The notes beneath the pieces were generated by a model. It ran no database searches and was not told where the DNA came from. It worked only from the letters and a program-made list of their open reading frames with translations. From CALDSL01 sp039810245 (GTDB lineage: Bacteria; Chloroflexota; Anaerolineae; Anaerolineales; Anaerolineaceae), in NCBI GenBank assembly GCA_039810245.1, contig JBDHWQ010000008.1:62001-126000 (forward strand): a DNA stretch of 64,000 nucleotides, given 5' to 3'. This document shows, piece after piece, positions 1-7,488 of this stretch (positions are counted from its first letter, which is position 1; each line of letters starts with the position of its first letter). A program made the position numbers and the translations under genes.

Positions 1-625
1 GGGCGCAGTCCAACCCGGCAGCCTGCACCGCGCGCCGCGCTGCGTCGAGCCGCTGGATCGATTCGCGGTACACGGCGCTTACGGCCTGCGCCCCGCTAGC
101 CTGATAGGTATGCCCGGCATGGGTCAGCAGGCCCTGGAAGCGCACATGCGGGCTGGCGCTGCCCGCCTGCTGCGCCAGCAATACGATTGTCTCGGGCGTA
201 TCCCAACCCAGGCCGGTGCGGTTGGCGCCGGCGTTGACCTTGATCCACACGTTCACTGGGGCAGTGAGGTGGCGAGTAAGGAAGTCCAGCGTCTCAGACG
301 ACTCTACCAGCAGGTTCAGCCGGATGTGCTGCGCCAACCGGTTGGCTGTTTCCATTTCACGCGGGTTGAAAGGGAACGCCACGGTGATGTCATCCCAACC
401 GGCGCCGGCAAAGTACTCGGCCATTTCCAGCGAAGACGCGGTGATAGCGGTCACCCCGTGCGGGCGAAACCATTCGCCAATGGCGGCGGACTGGTGGGTC
501 TTGAAATGCGGGCGAAAACGTACCCCGGCATCACGCGCTCTGGCGGCCATGCGGGCAATGTTGCGCCGGGTGGCGGCTTCATCCAGCAGCAGCGTGGGCT
601 TACGCACCTGGTCAAAGATAGACAT
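1..625 (-). CDS. PLP-dependent D-amino-acid aldolase/dehydratase-like protein (3'-truncated by window edge)
   Basis: The first 208 residues of a fold-III PLP enzyme (alanine racemase N-terminal domain family, D-threonine aldolase / D-serine dehydratase branch) are visible; the C-terminus lies outside the window. Near the N-terminus RPHFKTH contains the lysine (about residue 42) expected to form the Schiff base with PLP, in the arrangement typical of D-threonine aldolases and DSD1-type D-serine dehydratases. Further barrel motifs KVNAGANRTG and GLLTHAGHTY follow. The ATG at 623-625 was chosen because it has GGAG about 8 nt upstream and the reading frame is open from there to the edge. The start faces away from the coiled-coil gene at 750, so the interval between them is a divergent promoter region. 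Which D-amino acid is used cannot be read from the sequence. Confidence 0.8.
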   Translation of the reverse strand, partial: MSIFDQVRKPTLLLDEAATRRNIARMAARARDAGVRFRPHFKTHQSAAIGEWFRPHGVTAITASSLEMAEYFAGAGWDDITVAFPFNPREMETANRLAQHIRLNLLVESSETLDFLTRHLTAPVNVWIKVNAGANRTGLGWDTPETIVLLAQQAGSASPHVRFQGLLTHAGHTYQASGAQAVSAVYRESIQRLDAARRAVQAAGLDCA

Positions 626-749
626 TGGGGGAACTCCTGTGATGGGTTTGGTGAAATTATACGACTTGTTGTAAGATAGTAGCGGAGAACTGCCGCGGGA
701 AAACACTTTCCCGGGCCTACGATTGGGGAAATAACAATGGAGGAAGCAC

Positions 750-1091
750 ATGACAACACCGGCACAGTTCCAGCACAAAGTAAGCGAGATGAGCCTGGAT
801 GGTCTGAAGAGCAGTGAGGAACGCGCAGCGGCCCTGGAGCAATTGCACGAGCTTGAGCAGGATATCCAGCGCGAAATACGCGTGATTGAGGTTCAGTATC
901 AAAAGCAGATTGAAGTAGCCAACCGCGGTGGCAGCAGCCAGGTAATGATGTCGAACCGGCAGGCCGGTAGCGAGCGCCGCCGGGCTGAACAGGTGGAAAA
1001 GCTGCAAACCGAGCTTAATGGCAAGCTGCAGCCGTATCAGGAAGTGTTGCAGCAGGTGGTGGAGCACATTCGGGTGCTTGAAGCCGCATAA
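750..1091 (+). CDS. Small coiled-coil protein, function unknown
   Basis: 113 residues, soluble, strongly charged and predicted almost entirely helical: runs such as SSEERAAALEQLHELEQ and AGSERRRAEQVEKLQTEL have heptad-like spacing, interrupted by a Gly/Ser patch near residues 60-65. There is no signal peptide, cysteine or membrane segment. An AGGAAG ribosome site lies 6 nt before the ATG. It is followed after 3 nt by the lipid-kinase gene, so the three genes 750-2842 look like one transcript. I do not recognise a named family; a scaffold or dimerising role is only a guess from composition. Confidence 0.7.
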   Translation: MTTPAQFQHKVSEMSLDGLKSSEERAAALEQLHELEQDIQREIRVIEVQYQKQIEVANRGGSSQVMMSNRQAGSERRRAEQVEKLQTELNGKLQPYQEVLQQVVEHIRVLEAA

Positions 1092-1094
1092 GGA

Positions 1095-2057
1095 GTGAGC
1101 CAGCCAGTGCTACCCAACCAGGTCGACAGCGTGCGCCCTGACCCGCTGAAGCGCGCGCTGCTGGTATTTAATCCCGAGGCGGGTGATGCCAGCGCCGCGC
1201 CTTACCAGCTCAGTGAAATCTTGAGCCTGTTGCAGCGCGCCAGCATCTTGCCGGAAGTGTACATGGTGGAAGCCGGCAGCCGGCTGCCGCAGGTGGTGAC
1301 CGCGGCGGTGCGGCGTGGGGTGCGCCGGGTGCTGGTAGCCGGAGGCGACGGCACGATCGAGAGCGTTGCGCAGTCGCTGGTGGGCAGCCCGGCCACGCTG
1401 GGGATTATTCCCAAGGGTACGCGTAACAACCTGGCGCTCAGCCTGGGCATCCCGCTGAACTTTGCCGGCGCGGTGGAAGCTCTACGTCACGGCCGCCGCG
1501 CGCTCATCGACGTGGGCCGTGCGGCGTGCGCCAGCCAGGAATTGTGGTTCGTGGAAACCAGCAGTATCGGGCTACTTCCGGCGCTGTACCCGGCCGCCGA
1601 TGATATCCAGCACGGGAACCTGTCGCGCATTACCGAGCTGCTGTCCACCCTGGTCACCTACCAGCCGGCTACCATGCGCCTGACCCTTGACGGCAGCCAG
1701 CAGGTGGAAACGCAGGCTTACCTGGCGCTGGTGGCAAACGCGCCGTATTTTGGAGTCAACATCCAGTTTTCACCGCTGGTGTCGTTTCTCGATGCCTGGC
1801 TGGATGTGTTTGTCTTTTCCAACCTGACCAAGCTGGAACTGATCGGCTATGCGGCGGCGCAGATAACGGCCGGCACAGCGGATGATTCGCGTATCCTGCA
1901 CTACCGCGTCAAGCGCGTAGACATTGAAACCGATACGCCCATGCCGGTCACCGCGGATGGCACACAGATGGGTGAGGGCGCGCTGGTGGCCGAAGTGCAC
2001 CCGCAGAGGCTGCGTGTGATGGCCGGCCATGATCTGCCGGGAGAGGCGCTCGCATGA
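1095..2057 (+). CDS. Diacylglycerol kinase / sphingosine kinase family lipid kinase
   Basis: 320 residues from a GTG start with AAGGA 0-4 nt upstream and the preceding stop 3 nt before. The DAGK catalytic signature VAGGDGTIESVA is at about residues 81-92 (GGDGT nucleotide-binding loop), and PKGTRNNLA, the second conserved loop contacting phosphate, follows near residue 110. A C-terminal beta-rich domain ends with the family's VTADGTQMGEG segment. Members phosphorylate diacylglycerol or a related lipid with ATP at the inner face of the membrane. The stop overlaps the start of the PAP2-type phosphatase by 4 nt; a lipid kinase and a lipid phosphatase made together suggests control of a phosphatidate/diacylglycerol or prenyl-phosphate pool. 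The exact lipid is not determinable. Confidence 0.88.
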   Translation: MSQPVLPNQVDSVRPDPLKRALLVFNPEAGDASAAPYQLSEILSLLQRASILPEVYMVEAGSRLPQVVTAAVRRGVRRVLVAGGDGTIESVAQSLVGSPATLGIIPKGTRNNLALSLGIPLNFAGAVEALRHGRRALIDVGRAACASQELWFVETSSIGLLPALYPAADDIQHGNLSRITELLSTLVTYQPATMRLTLDGSQQVETQAYLALVANAPYFGVNIQFSPLVSFLDAWLDVFVFSNLTKLELIGYAAAQITAGTADDSRILHYRVKRVDIETDTPMPVTADGTQMGEGALVAEVHPQRLRVMAGHDLPGEALA

Positions 2058-2842
2058 GGCGGCGATACCTGGGCCGGCTGCGCCGCGCGCGCTCTGCGCC
2101 GCGCGTGTTGACGCCCGAGCAGCGCCGGCTGTGGATTAAATGGCGGCGGCGCGTGCTGGTGCTGGTCAATGCCGCGGCGCTGGCGCTTTTCCTCAGCATA
2201 CTACCGCCTGGCGCGCGCGGCTCGCTGCTGCGCTCAGTATTGGAGCAGCGCACGCTGATCGTGCTGCTGCTGTCATTTGTGCTGGTGGTGCTCTCGCTGT
2301 TATGGGCCGTGGGCGAGCGGCTGGATGCGTGGACATTCCTGTGGTTCAACCTGCGCGGCTATCGTCCGCGCTGGCTGGACCGGGTGATGTGGTGGCTTAC
2401 CCAGCTTGGCAATGGAGGCGTAGTGTTGGGCGGGTCGGCGGTGCTGTACCTGGTGGGGCAGCGCCGGCTGGCGGTGGAGCTGGTGCTGGGCACACTGTCG
2501 CTGTGGCTGGTGGTGGAGCTGATCAAGGCGCTAACCGACCGGGCGCGCCCGTACGTGCTGCTGGAAGATGCGCGCGTGGTGGGTTGGCGCGAAGCCGGGC
2601 TGTCGTTTCCCAGCGGGCATACATCGCAGGTGTTCTTCCTGGCGTCATTTTTGATGCGCGTGTTGGAATTCACGCCGTTTGGCGCGTTTGCGCTGTACGC
2701 GGTGGCCGCTCTGGTGGGTCTGACGCGCATGTACGTAGGCGCGCACTACCCACGCGATGTGCTGGCCGGCGCGATGCTCGGCACAGTCTGGGGCGTGCTG
2801 ATCGTGCTGATCGATATCTACTTCATCAGTATCGGGATATAG
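2054..2842 (+). CDS. PAP2-family membrane phosphatase
   Basis: 262 residues with an Arg-rich N-terminal 35 residues, then about six hydrophobic segments. All three PAP2 catalytic motifs are present: K158-x6-R165-P166 (KALTDRARP), PSGH at 186-189, and R225-x5-H231-x3-D235 (TRMYVGAHYPRD). These enzymes remove phosphate from phosphatidate, undecaprenyl diphosphate or similar lipids at the membrane surface. The ATG overlaps the kinase stop (ATGA arrangement), implying translational coupling. A strong hairpin terminator begins 8 nt after the stop. The unusually basic N-terminal tail could associate with membrane lipid head groups (inference). Confidence 0.9.
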   Translation: MRRRYLGRLRRARSAPRVLTPEQRRLWIKWRRRVLVLVNAAALALFLSILPPGARGSLLRSVLEQRTLIVLLLSFVLVVLSLLWAVGERLDAWTFLWFNLRGYRPRWLDRVMWWLTQLGNGGVVLGGSAVLYLVGQRRLAVELVLGTLSLWLVVELIKALTDRARPYVLLEDARVVGWREAGLSFPSGHTSQVFFLASFLMRVLEFTPFGAFALYAVAALVGLTRMYVGAHYPRDVLAGAMLGTVWGVLIVLIDIYFISIGI

Positions 2843-2849
2843 ACCCGGT

Positions 2850-2891
2850 AAAAAATCAGGGACTGCGTCGTGCAGTCCCTGACCTGTTTTT
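2850..2891. terminator. Bidirectional intrinsic terminator
   Basis: An 11-bp perfect stem (2856-2866 with 2872-2882, loop GTCGT) is flanked by A6 on the left and T6 on the right. It can therefore terminate both the rightward PAP2 transcript and the leftward pspC-like transcript, which converge here. Confidence 0.9.
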
Positions 2892-2897
2892 TCGGTT

Positions 2898-3215
2898 TTA
2901 TAGCCCGGGCTGGGTGAAGTCATCCGCCGGTGGAATGGGCTCCTGTGAGGGCGTGGTCGAGGTGCTGGTGGTAGTGGTGGTTCCAGGCGTGGTGGGAGGC
3001 GTGTAGCGCGGAGCGGGTGGATTGGCACTCTCTTCTACGGGCATCACGATCCACAGAATCAGATACAGCAGCAGGCCCTGGCCGTAGAGCACTACCAGGG
3101 CGACGAAGATCAGGCGCACAATGGTAGGATCAATGCCAAAATAATTGGCCAGGCCGGCGCACACGCCGCCAATCATTTTGTTCGATTCACTGCGGGTCAA
3201 GCGTTTGTTTTGCAT
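2898..3215 (-). CDS. PspC-domain membrane protein
   Basis: 105 residues starting MQNKRLTRS, chosen because AAGGAGAAA lies 7 nt upstream; a longer frame exists but lacks a ribosome site. Residues about 4-60 form the PspC domain (RSESNKMIGGVCAGLANYF, then a hydrophobic segment ending in YLILWIVMP). The last 30 residues are a Pro/Thr/Ser-rich tail (TPPTTPGTTTTTSTST) that probably extends as a flexible linker. PspC proteins are inner-membrane stress components associated with phage-shock-type responses; no other psp gene is nearby. It faces the PAP2 gene across the shared terminator. Confidence 0.88.
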   Translation of the reverse strand: MQNKRLTRSESNKMIGGVCAGLANYFGIDPTIVRLIFVALVVLYGQGLLLYLILWIVMPVEESANPPAPRYTPPTTPGTTTTTSTSTTPSQEPIPPADDFTQPGL

Positions 3216-3241
3216 GGTCGTTTTCTCCTTCAATACATATA

Positions 3242-3274
3242 CGCGCCGGGCGAACAAAAGTTGCGCCCGGCGCG
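3242..3274 (-). terminator. Hairpin between doxX-like and pspC-like genes
   Basis: A very GC-rich inverted repeat (CGCGCCGGGCG with its complement, AAAA-containing loop) lies 18 nt beyond the doxX-like stop on the minus strand. No strong T-run follows in the leftward direction, so it may be a weak terminator or mRNA-stabilising hairpin. Confidence 0.5.
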
Positions 3275-3291
3275 ATCAATTCTTTTTACGG

Positions 3292-3879
3292 CTATGTGCG
3301 CCGCGGTGTTTCGTTAAACACTCGTCCGGGTCGCCAGGGAGTACCCAATAGCGGTAGCAACCAGCGGTCGAGGCCGATCCAGCCGGCGTTTTTCCAGGCC
3401 AGGATGAGCAGTACGGTGATGACAAACATCAACGGGTTGATGCTGGCCGTGCCAGCCATCATAAAGTTCCAGTTCATAAAGGCGCCGAAGAAGGCCGCGA
3501 TGCCGGTGAACGCGCCCAGCAGCAGGGCAATGCCGATCACGGTTTCAGCCACAGGGATCAACTTGGCGAACCAGGTGTACGCCTGCGCGTCGAGCATGGA
3601 TTGGATAAAAGTGCGGTACCAGTCGAAAGCGATGGCCGGGCGGGCAGGAGCTTCAGGGACGGCCACGGCGTTGGTCCAAAAGCCTTTGAGCGCCGCGCCC
3701 GTCTCCATCCAGGCCGGGTTGCCCAATTTCCCCAGGCCGGATGTCAGCCATGTGTAACCGATGTACAGTCGCGGGATCAGCCAGACCCAGCCCCAGCGCG
3801 TGGAGCCAAACATGCGGTCCACCACGGGAGGGTCTGTCATAATGAAGTCACGATTGTCAGTTCTTACTTGTGTTCCCAT
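3292..3879 (-). CDS. DoxX-family membrane protein
   Basis: 195 residues from the ATG at 3877-3879, which has AAGGAGACGT just upstream; upstream in-frame methionines lack a ribosome site. Four hydrophobic helices are visible: WVWLIPRLYIGYTWLTSGLGKL, AKLIPVAETVIGIALLLGAF, IAAFFGAFMNWNFMMAGTAS and LMFVITVLLILAWKNAG (each a little longer than shown). The GKLGNPAW turn and the PVAE...GAF helix are typical of DoxX/TQO small-subunit relatives. Such proteins have been linked to thiosulfate:quinone oxidoreduction or redox-stress complexes, but no partner subunit lies beside it here, so substrate assignment is not possible. Confidence 0.83.
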   Translation of the reverse strand: MGTQVRTDNRDFIMTDPPVVDRMFGSTRWGWVWLIPRLYIGYTWLTSGLGKLGNPAWMETGAALKGFWTNAVAVPEAPARPAIAFDWYRTFIQSMLDAQAYTWFAKLIPVAETVIGIALLLGAFTGIAAFFGAFMNWNFMMAGTASINPLMFVITVLLILAWKNAGWIGLDRWLLPLLGTPWRPGRVFNETPRRT

Positions 3880-4035
3880 ACGTCTCCTTCCATTAAACGC
3901 TATTGTTAGTAGGTTTTGTAAATAATACTGTACCACGAGTTTTAAGCAGACGCAAATAATCTGAGAGAGTATTCTGTATATTTTCCTGTAAAATAAACAC
4001 GATAAGCCTGGGAATATGTTCTGAGGAGCGCTGGG

Positions 4036-4467
4036 ATGGAAAAGACCTGGTTGAATCACTTTCAGTTCAACGTAGCCGCGGAGAATTTGAGCTTCTACCG
4101 CGAGCTATTTACGTTTTTGAACTGGGAAATTATCGTAGACCAACCGGATATGCTGGCCGTGGAAGAGAAACGCGACGCCGGATTTGGCGTCAGCCTGTGG
4201 TTTACCACCAACGTAAAAGCGGTGAAAAATGATTATGATGGCCCGGGGCTGAACCATATCGCCATCGGCGCGGGGTCGGTGGAAGATGTCAACGCGGCCG
4301 CCTCGTTCATGGTTGGCAAAGACACGCCTTCGTTGTTCGAAACTCCACGCCACCGCCCGGATTTTTCCAGCAATGAGAACAGCACCTACTACCAGGTGAT
4401 GTTCGAATCGCCGGACAACCTGTTGTTTGAGATTGTATATATCGGGCCGAAACCGGCCCATGCATAA
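4036..4467 (+). CDS. VOC-superfamily (glyoxalase/bleomycin-resistance-like) protein
   Basis: 143 residues, one vicinal-oxygen-chelate module: two beta-alpha-beta-beta-beta repeats can be traced (WLNHFQFNVAAENLSFYREL at the start, GLNHIAIGAGSVEDVNAAA in the middle, then LLFEIVYIG at the end). Candidate metal ligands are His8 of NHFQF, His in LNHIAI and Glu in LFEIVYIG. GAGG-type ribosome site (GAGGAGCG) precedes the ATG. The substrate is unknown; the family covers glyoxalases, dioxygenases and antibiotic-binding proteins. Its stop is 2 nt from the convergent HD-GYP stop with no terminator between them. Confidence 0.82.
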   Translation: MEKTWLNHFQFNVAAENLSFYRELFTFLNWEIIVDQPDMLAVEEKRDAGFGVSLWFTTNVKAVKNDYDGPGLNHIAIGAGSVEDVNAAASFMVGKDTPSLFETPRHRPDFSSNENSTYYQVMFESPDNLLFEIVYIGPKPAHA

Positions 4468-4469
4468 GG

Positions 4470-6065
4470 CTACTCGCGCCCGAGCACGGCCAGGAAAACC
4501 TCAACCACGCGCGGGTCAAAGTGCGTGCCCGCGCAGCGCCGCATTTCTTCCACTGCCTGCGCCTGGTTCATGGCCGAGCGGTAGATGCGGCCGTCGGTCA
4601 TGGCGCAGAACGCATCTACCACCGAGAGGATGCGCGCTTCAAGCGGGATTTCTTCGCCTTTCAGCCCGTATGGATAGCCGCTGCCGTCAAAATGCTCGTG
4701 GTGGGCCAGGATGAACGGGGCCACGTGCGCCAACGACGTAACCGGGGTGATGATGTTGGCCCCGATTTGCGGGTGCTTCTTCATCATCTCCCATTCGTCA
4801 TCACTCAGCGGGCCGGGGCGGGTGAGGATGTGGTCTGGAATACCAATCTTGCCAATATCGTGCAGCAGTGCGGCCCAGCGCAGCGACTGCATGCGCGCCG
4901 CGCTGCACCCTAACCGGCGGCCGGTCTTTTCTACCAGATCCACCAGGCGGCGCGAATGCCCGGCGGTGTACGGGTCACGCGCTTCCAGCGTGCGGGTGAG
5001 AGCCAGGATGGTCTCCAGATAGCTTTCTTCCAGGCGGTGGTACAGCCGCTCGCGGTGGATCACGCTGGCCACCAGGTCGGCAATGGTGGATGCGGTGCGT
5101 ACCTTTTCGACAGGAATGCTCTCATGGATACGTTCTTCGCCCAGCACTAACAGGCCGACGACATCGTTTTCCAGGTGCAGCGGCAGGAAGCACAGCGTGT
5201 GGGCATGGTCGAGCTCGAGCGAAATGCGCGCTTCCAGCCCGAGGGTGATATCGGCGCGGCGAAGCAGGAACGGCTCATCGCTGCTGGCGATGCGACGCAG
5301 CAGCAGCGCGGCCGCCTGCGGCTCGGGCTGGCCGTGCATGCCGGTGGCGCGCGGCGGGTACGCCGCCTGGCACACAAAGCTGCCCTTACTCTGCTGCACC
5401 AGGATGCGGCAAAAGCTGACCTGCGCGATCTCAACGGTAGATTGGGCGAAGCGCTCGAGCTGGATTTCGAGCGTATCACCGGCGACGAGCTGGCGGCTTA
5501 GGTCATACAGGCCATTCAGCACCGCCGCCGGTCGTGGCTCGATGTGTGGCACGGCATTTTCCAGCACCGTAGCCACTTGCGCCAGGAAACTCAGCATGGC
5601 GCGCGTCTCGCCTTTGGTGGGCGCGTGCGGCTTGTTGTAATAACACGCCACCGCGGCCACCACTGCGCCTTTGGCTTCCACCGGCCAGATGTGCACGGCA
5701 CGGTAGCCTTCCTCGCGCGCCAGAGATGCAAGCGCTGTGGTGGTCAGGTTTTTGAGCGTGTCTGCCAGGATCAATGGGCCGGGGCGCGAGACAAAGAAAT
5801 AATCTTTTCCATAACTATGCATAGTTTCGGCCAGAATCTTTTGCACGTAGGCAGAGGACAGGCCGGTAGACCACGGGCAGGTGTATGATCCATCGCGCTG
5901 GCGTAGAAAAATAGCGCTGCGCCCCGTTTGCGCCAGGGCCAGCACCCGCCGGCCGATGGAATCGATCGTCTCTTCCATCGACAATGGGACGTTGGGCTGG
6001 CTGGCGGAAGCCAGGCTCAGGTATGAGCTATCGGCAGAATCAGGTTGCGTCGTTCGTGATTTCAT
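4470..6065 (-). CDS. GAF-domain HD-GYP phosphodiesterase
   Basis: 531 residues, soluble. Two GAF-like sensory regions occupy roughly residues 30-175 and 190-335; the HD-GYP domain follows from about 345 to the end, with HDIGKIGIPD (metal-binding HD) around residue 400 and the diagnostic HHEHFDGSGYP further on. HD-GYP enzymes hydrolyse cyclic di-GMP, so this is probably a one-component signal-responsive c-di-GMP phosphodiesterase. The start has no clear Shine-Dalgarno site; an internal ATG at residue 30 (MEETIDS) is a possible alternative. It lies 144 nt downstream of, and in the same direction as, the small-peptide operon at 6210-7242. No terminator was seen in that gap, so co-transcription is possible. 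Confidence 0.9.
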   Translation of the reverse strand: MKSRTTQPDSADSSYLSLASASQPNVPLSMEETIDSIGRRVLALAQTGRSAIFLRQRDGSYTCPWSTGLSSAYVQKILAETMHSYGKDYFFVSRPGPLILADTLKNLTTTALASLAREEGYRAVHIWPVEAKGAVVAAVACYYNKPHAPTKGETRAMLSFLAQVATVLENAVPHIEPRPAAVLNGLYDLSRQLVAGDTLEIQLERFAQSTVEIAQVSFCRILVQQSKGSFVCQAAYPPRATGMHGQPEPQAAALLLRRIASSDEPFLLRRADITLGLEARISLELDHAHTLCFLPLHLENDVVGLLVLGEERIHESIPVEKVRTASTIADLVASVIHRERLYHRLEESYLETILALTRTLEARDPYTAGHSRRLVDLVEKTGRRLGCSAARMQSLRWAALLHDIGKIGIPDHILTRPGPLSDDEWEMMKKHPQIGANIITPVTSLAHVAPFILAHHEHFDGSGYPYGLKGEEIPLEARILSVVDAFCAMTDGRIYRSAMNQAQAVEEMRRCAGTHFDPRVVEVFLAVLGRE

Positions 6066-6209
6066 GACCGTCTTACAACAATCCAGGTGGCTTTGGCAGG
6101 GGTGGGGTTGTGATCACCTGGGTAGTTTCCCCCTATGACGGAATTTGGCATGCTTCAGTTGCCCTGACAACAGTAAAGGTCGGTAATGATATGCGATTGT
6201 TGAGCGGTC

Positions 6210-6470
6210 TTAATCGCCCGCGGCAGACAGGCTGGCGCGCGACATGGGCGTGGCAAGCTGGGTGGCGAACTCGGCCAGCGAGGTGGCGCGAATGGAAGCC
6301 AGGTGCTTGCGCTCTTCGCTGCCAAGCTGGAATTTCTCGCCCCAGTAGCCGGTGGTAACGGCCTGCACCGGGTTATTGAGCAGCGCCTGGCGGAAGCGCG
6401 CATTGATGACGGCGGCGGAGAGGATGCGGCTGTATTCCTGCGAAAATCCGGTAGTCTGCGTGGTCTTCAT
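6210..6470 (-). CDS. Small NHLP-leader-like peptide (Franean1_4349/Os1348-type RiPP precursor candidate)
   Basis: 86 residues from an ATG preceded by AGGAGGAAAAAC. The middle resembles the helical leader of nitrile-hydratase-like (NHLP) peptide precursors: INARFRQALLNNPVQAV followed by a spaced EERKHLASIRATSLAEFA helix, a pattern I know from the Franean1_4349 and Os1348 families. The C-terminal 14 residues (TPMSRASLSAAGD region) would be the product part; they are Ser/Ala-rich and have no Cys, so lanthionine or thiazole chemistry from Cys is excluded. It is the third gene of a minus-strand operon with the 41-aa peptide and DUF5317. No modifying enzyme, protease or ABC exporter is adjacent, so it may be a signalling protein rather than a RiPP. 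Confidence 0.6.
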   Translation of the reverse strand: MKTTQTTGFSQEYSRILSAAVINARFRQALLNNPVQAVTTGYWGEKFQLGSEERKHLASIRATSLAEFATQLATPMSRASLSAAGD

Positions 6471-6492
6471 GATGTTTTTCCTCCTGTAAGAT

Positions 6493-7110
6493 TTATTGCA
6501 TTTCAGAGATTGTCCCGGAGATTTCTCGATCACTTTGCCGGGCGGGTTGTGGAGCGCCCATGCGCCAGAGCAGCCAAAAGGCACCGGCGGCAATCAGAAC
6601 GTCTCCGATACTGAATGCCCACCGGTGCGCTTGCGGCAATGGCAAAACAAAAATATCCGAAAGAAACCATAGAACTGTATCCCCCTGATTGAGGACGACA
6701 TCCTTGCCAAGGCCAAATCGTTCACCCACGGCCCACAGGCCAGGCGGCGTATTGGCGGGCAGGAGCCGTCCTACCACTTCGGGGCTGATCGGCATCATCC
6801 CGCGATTGGCCAGAATCACGAGAAAGTTGAGGGCCAGCCCACTACCTAATACCCAGAAACCGGGTACAGCGATGTTGAGTGCGGTAAAGAGCAGAAGAAC
6901 GGTTTGGGAGCTTACCAGCACCAGCGGTATTGCTCGATCTGGAAAACTGCTGCGGGTTGCGCCCAGGTTGAAGGCGAAGAACTGCGGAAGAAAGGCAAGG
7001 AAGACCAGCCAGAAGTGACGTACGTTTGGGGCCCGGTACGCCCTTCTCCCGATCATTGCCCTGGCCAGCCCGGCGATGAAACCAGCGATGACGGCCCAGA
7101 GCAGAATCAT
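6493..7110 (-). CDS. DUF5317-type polytopic membrane protein
   Basis: 205 residues, about five hydrophobic helices starting MILLWAVIAGFIAGLARAM, with a conserved central soluble loop containing NRGMMPISPEVVGR and, before the last helices, NQGDTVLWFLSDIF. These features match my memory of DUF5317, a family without an assigned biochemical role. The ATG is 6 nt after the stop of the 41-aa peptide gene and has no ribosome site of its own, so it is probably translated by coupling. Twenty-two nucleotides separate it from the 86-aa peptide gene. The order peptide, membrane protein, peptide resembles an export or processing unit, but this is inference. Confidence 0.72.
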   Translation of the reverse strand: MILLWAVIAGFIAGLARAMIGRRAYRAPNVRHFWLVFLAFLPQFFAFNLGATRSSFPDRAIPLVLVSSQTVLLLFTALNIAVPGFWVLGSGLALNFLVILANRGMMPISPEVVGRLLPANTPPGLWAVGERFGLGKDVVLNQGDTVLWFLSDIFVLPLPQAHRWAFSIGDVLIAAGAFWLLWRMGAPQPARQSDREISGTISEMQ

Positions 7111-7116
7111 GGCAGC

Positions 7117-7242
7117 TTATCCGCCAATGGTGATCGTCGCCGACGGAGCGCCTGCGGCGAGGGCGAAGAGAGCTATGACCAGGACGAACAGAACGATGCG
7201 GACATCAATTTTGGCGACGAACAAAGCGAAAGCGTTTTTCAT
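7117..7242 (-). CDS. 41-residue membrane/secretable peptide
   Basis: A short open frame with a good ribosome site (AGGAG, 8 nt from the ATG). It encodes MKNAFALFVAKID, a hydrophobic core VRIVLFVLVIALFALAAGA, and a short polar tail PSATITIGG. Only one Lys-Asp-Arg patch separates the N-terminal amphipathic stretch from the core. It could be a single-pass membrane peptide. Alternatively, cleavage after ALA would release a 12-residue and after AGA a 9-residue extracellular peptide. Its position directly behind three promoter repeats and ahead of the DUF5317 gene, with only 6 nt between, argues that it is really expressed. Confidence 0.68.
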   Translation of the reverse strand: MKNAFALFVAKIDVRIVLFVLVIALFALAAGAPSATITIGG

Positions 7243-7292
7243 TTGTTTTCTCCTATCAGAAAAAATGAGTGCCAGTGGGGTTTTGCTTCTCG

Positions 7293-7340
7293 ATTATGAC
7301 AAGCCGCAGGCTTCAAAACAGGCTTCAAAAGGCTTCAAAA
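7293..7340 (-). promoter_or_regulatory. Triple direct repeat plus -10 box: candidate SARP operator/promoter
   Basis: On the minus strand TTTTGAAGCC occurs three times (7331-7340, 7321-7330, 7309-7318), with start-to-start spacing of 10 and 12 bp, 22 bp overall. The last copy, if read as TTTTGAAGCCTG, ends 8 bp before CATAAT (7293-7298), a good -10 box. SARP regulators bind direct repeats at about 11-bp periodicity that replace the -35 region, with the last repeat about 8 bp from the -10. The gene immediately upstream is a SARP-type regulator. The predicted leader is about 43 nt, ending in the AGGAG of the 41-aa peptide gene. Confidence 0.6.
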
Positions 7341-7488
7341 CAAGCTTTCATTCCTGTAAGGTTTAACCCGGTTTCTCCTTTCCGGCCATGCGGGCCAGTA
7401 TTTGCAAGGTGAACACGCCTGGCGGAAGGGCATTTTGCCCGCCCCCAGTGTGTGCACGAACTGCGCTTCCAGACAGGCCGCGCGCAGG

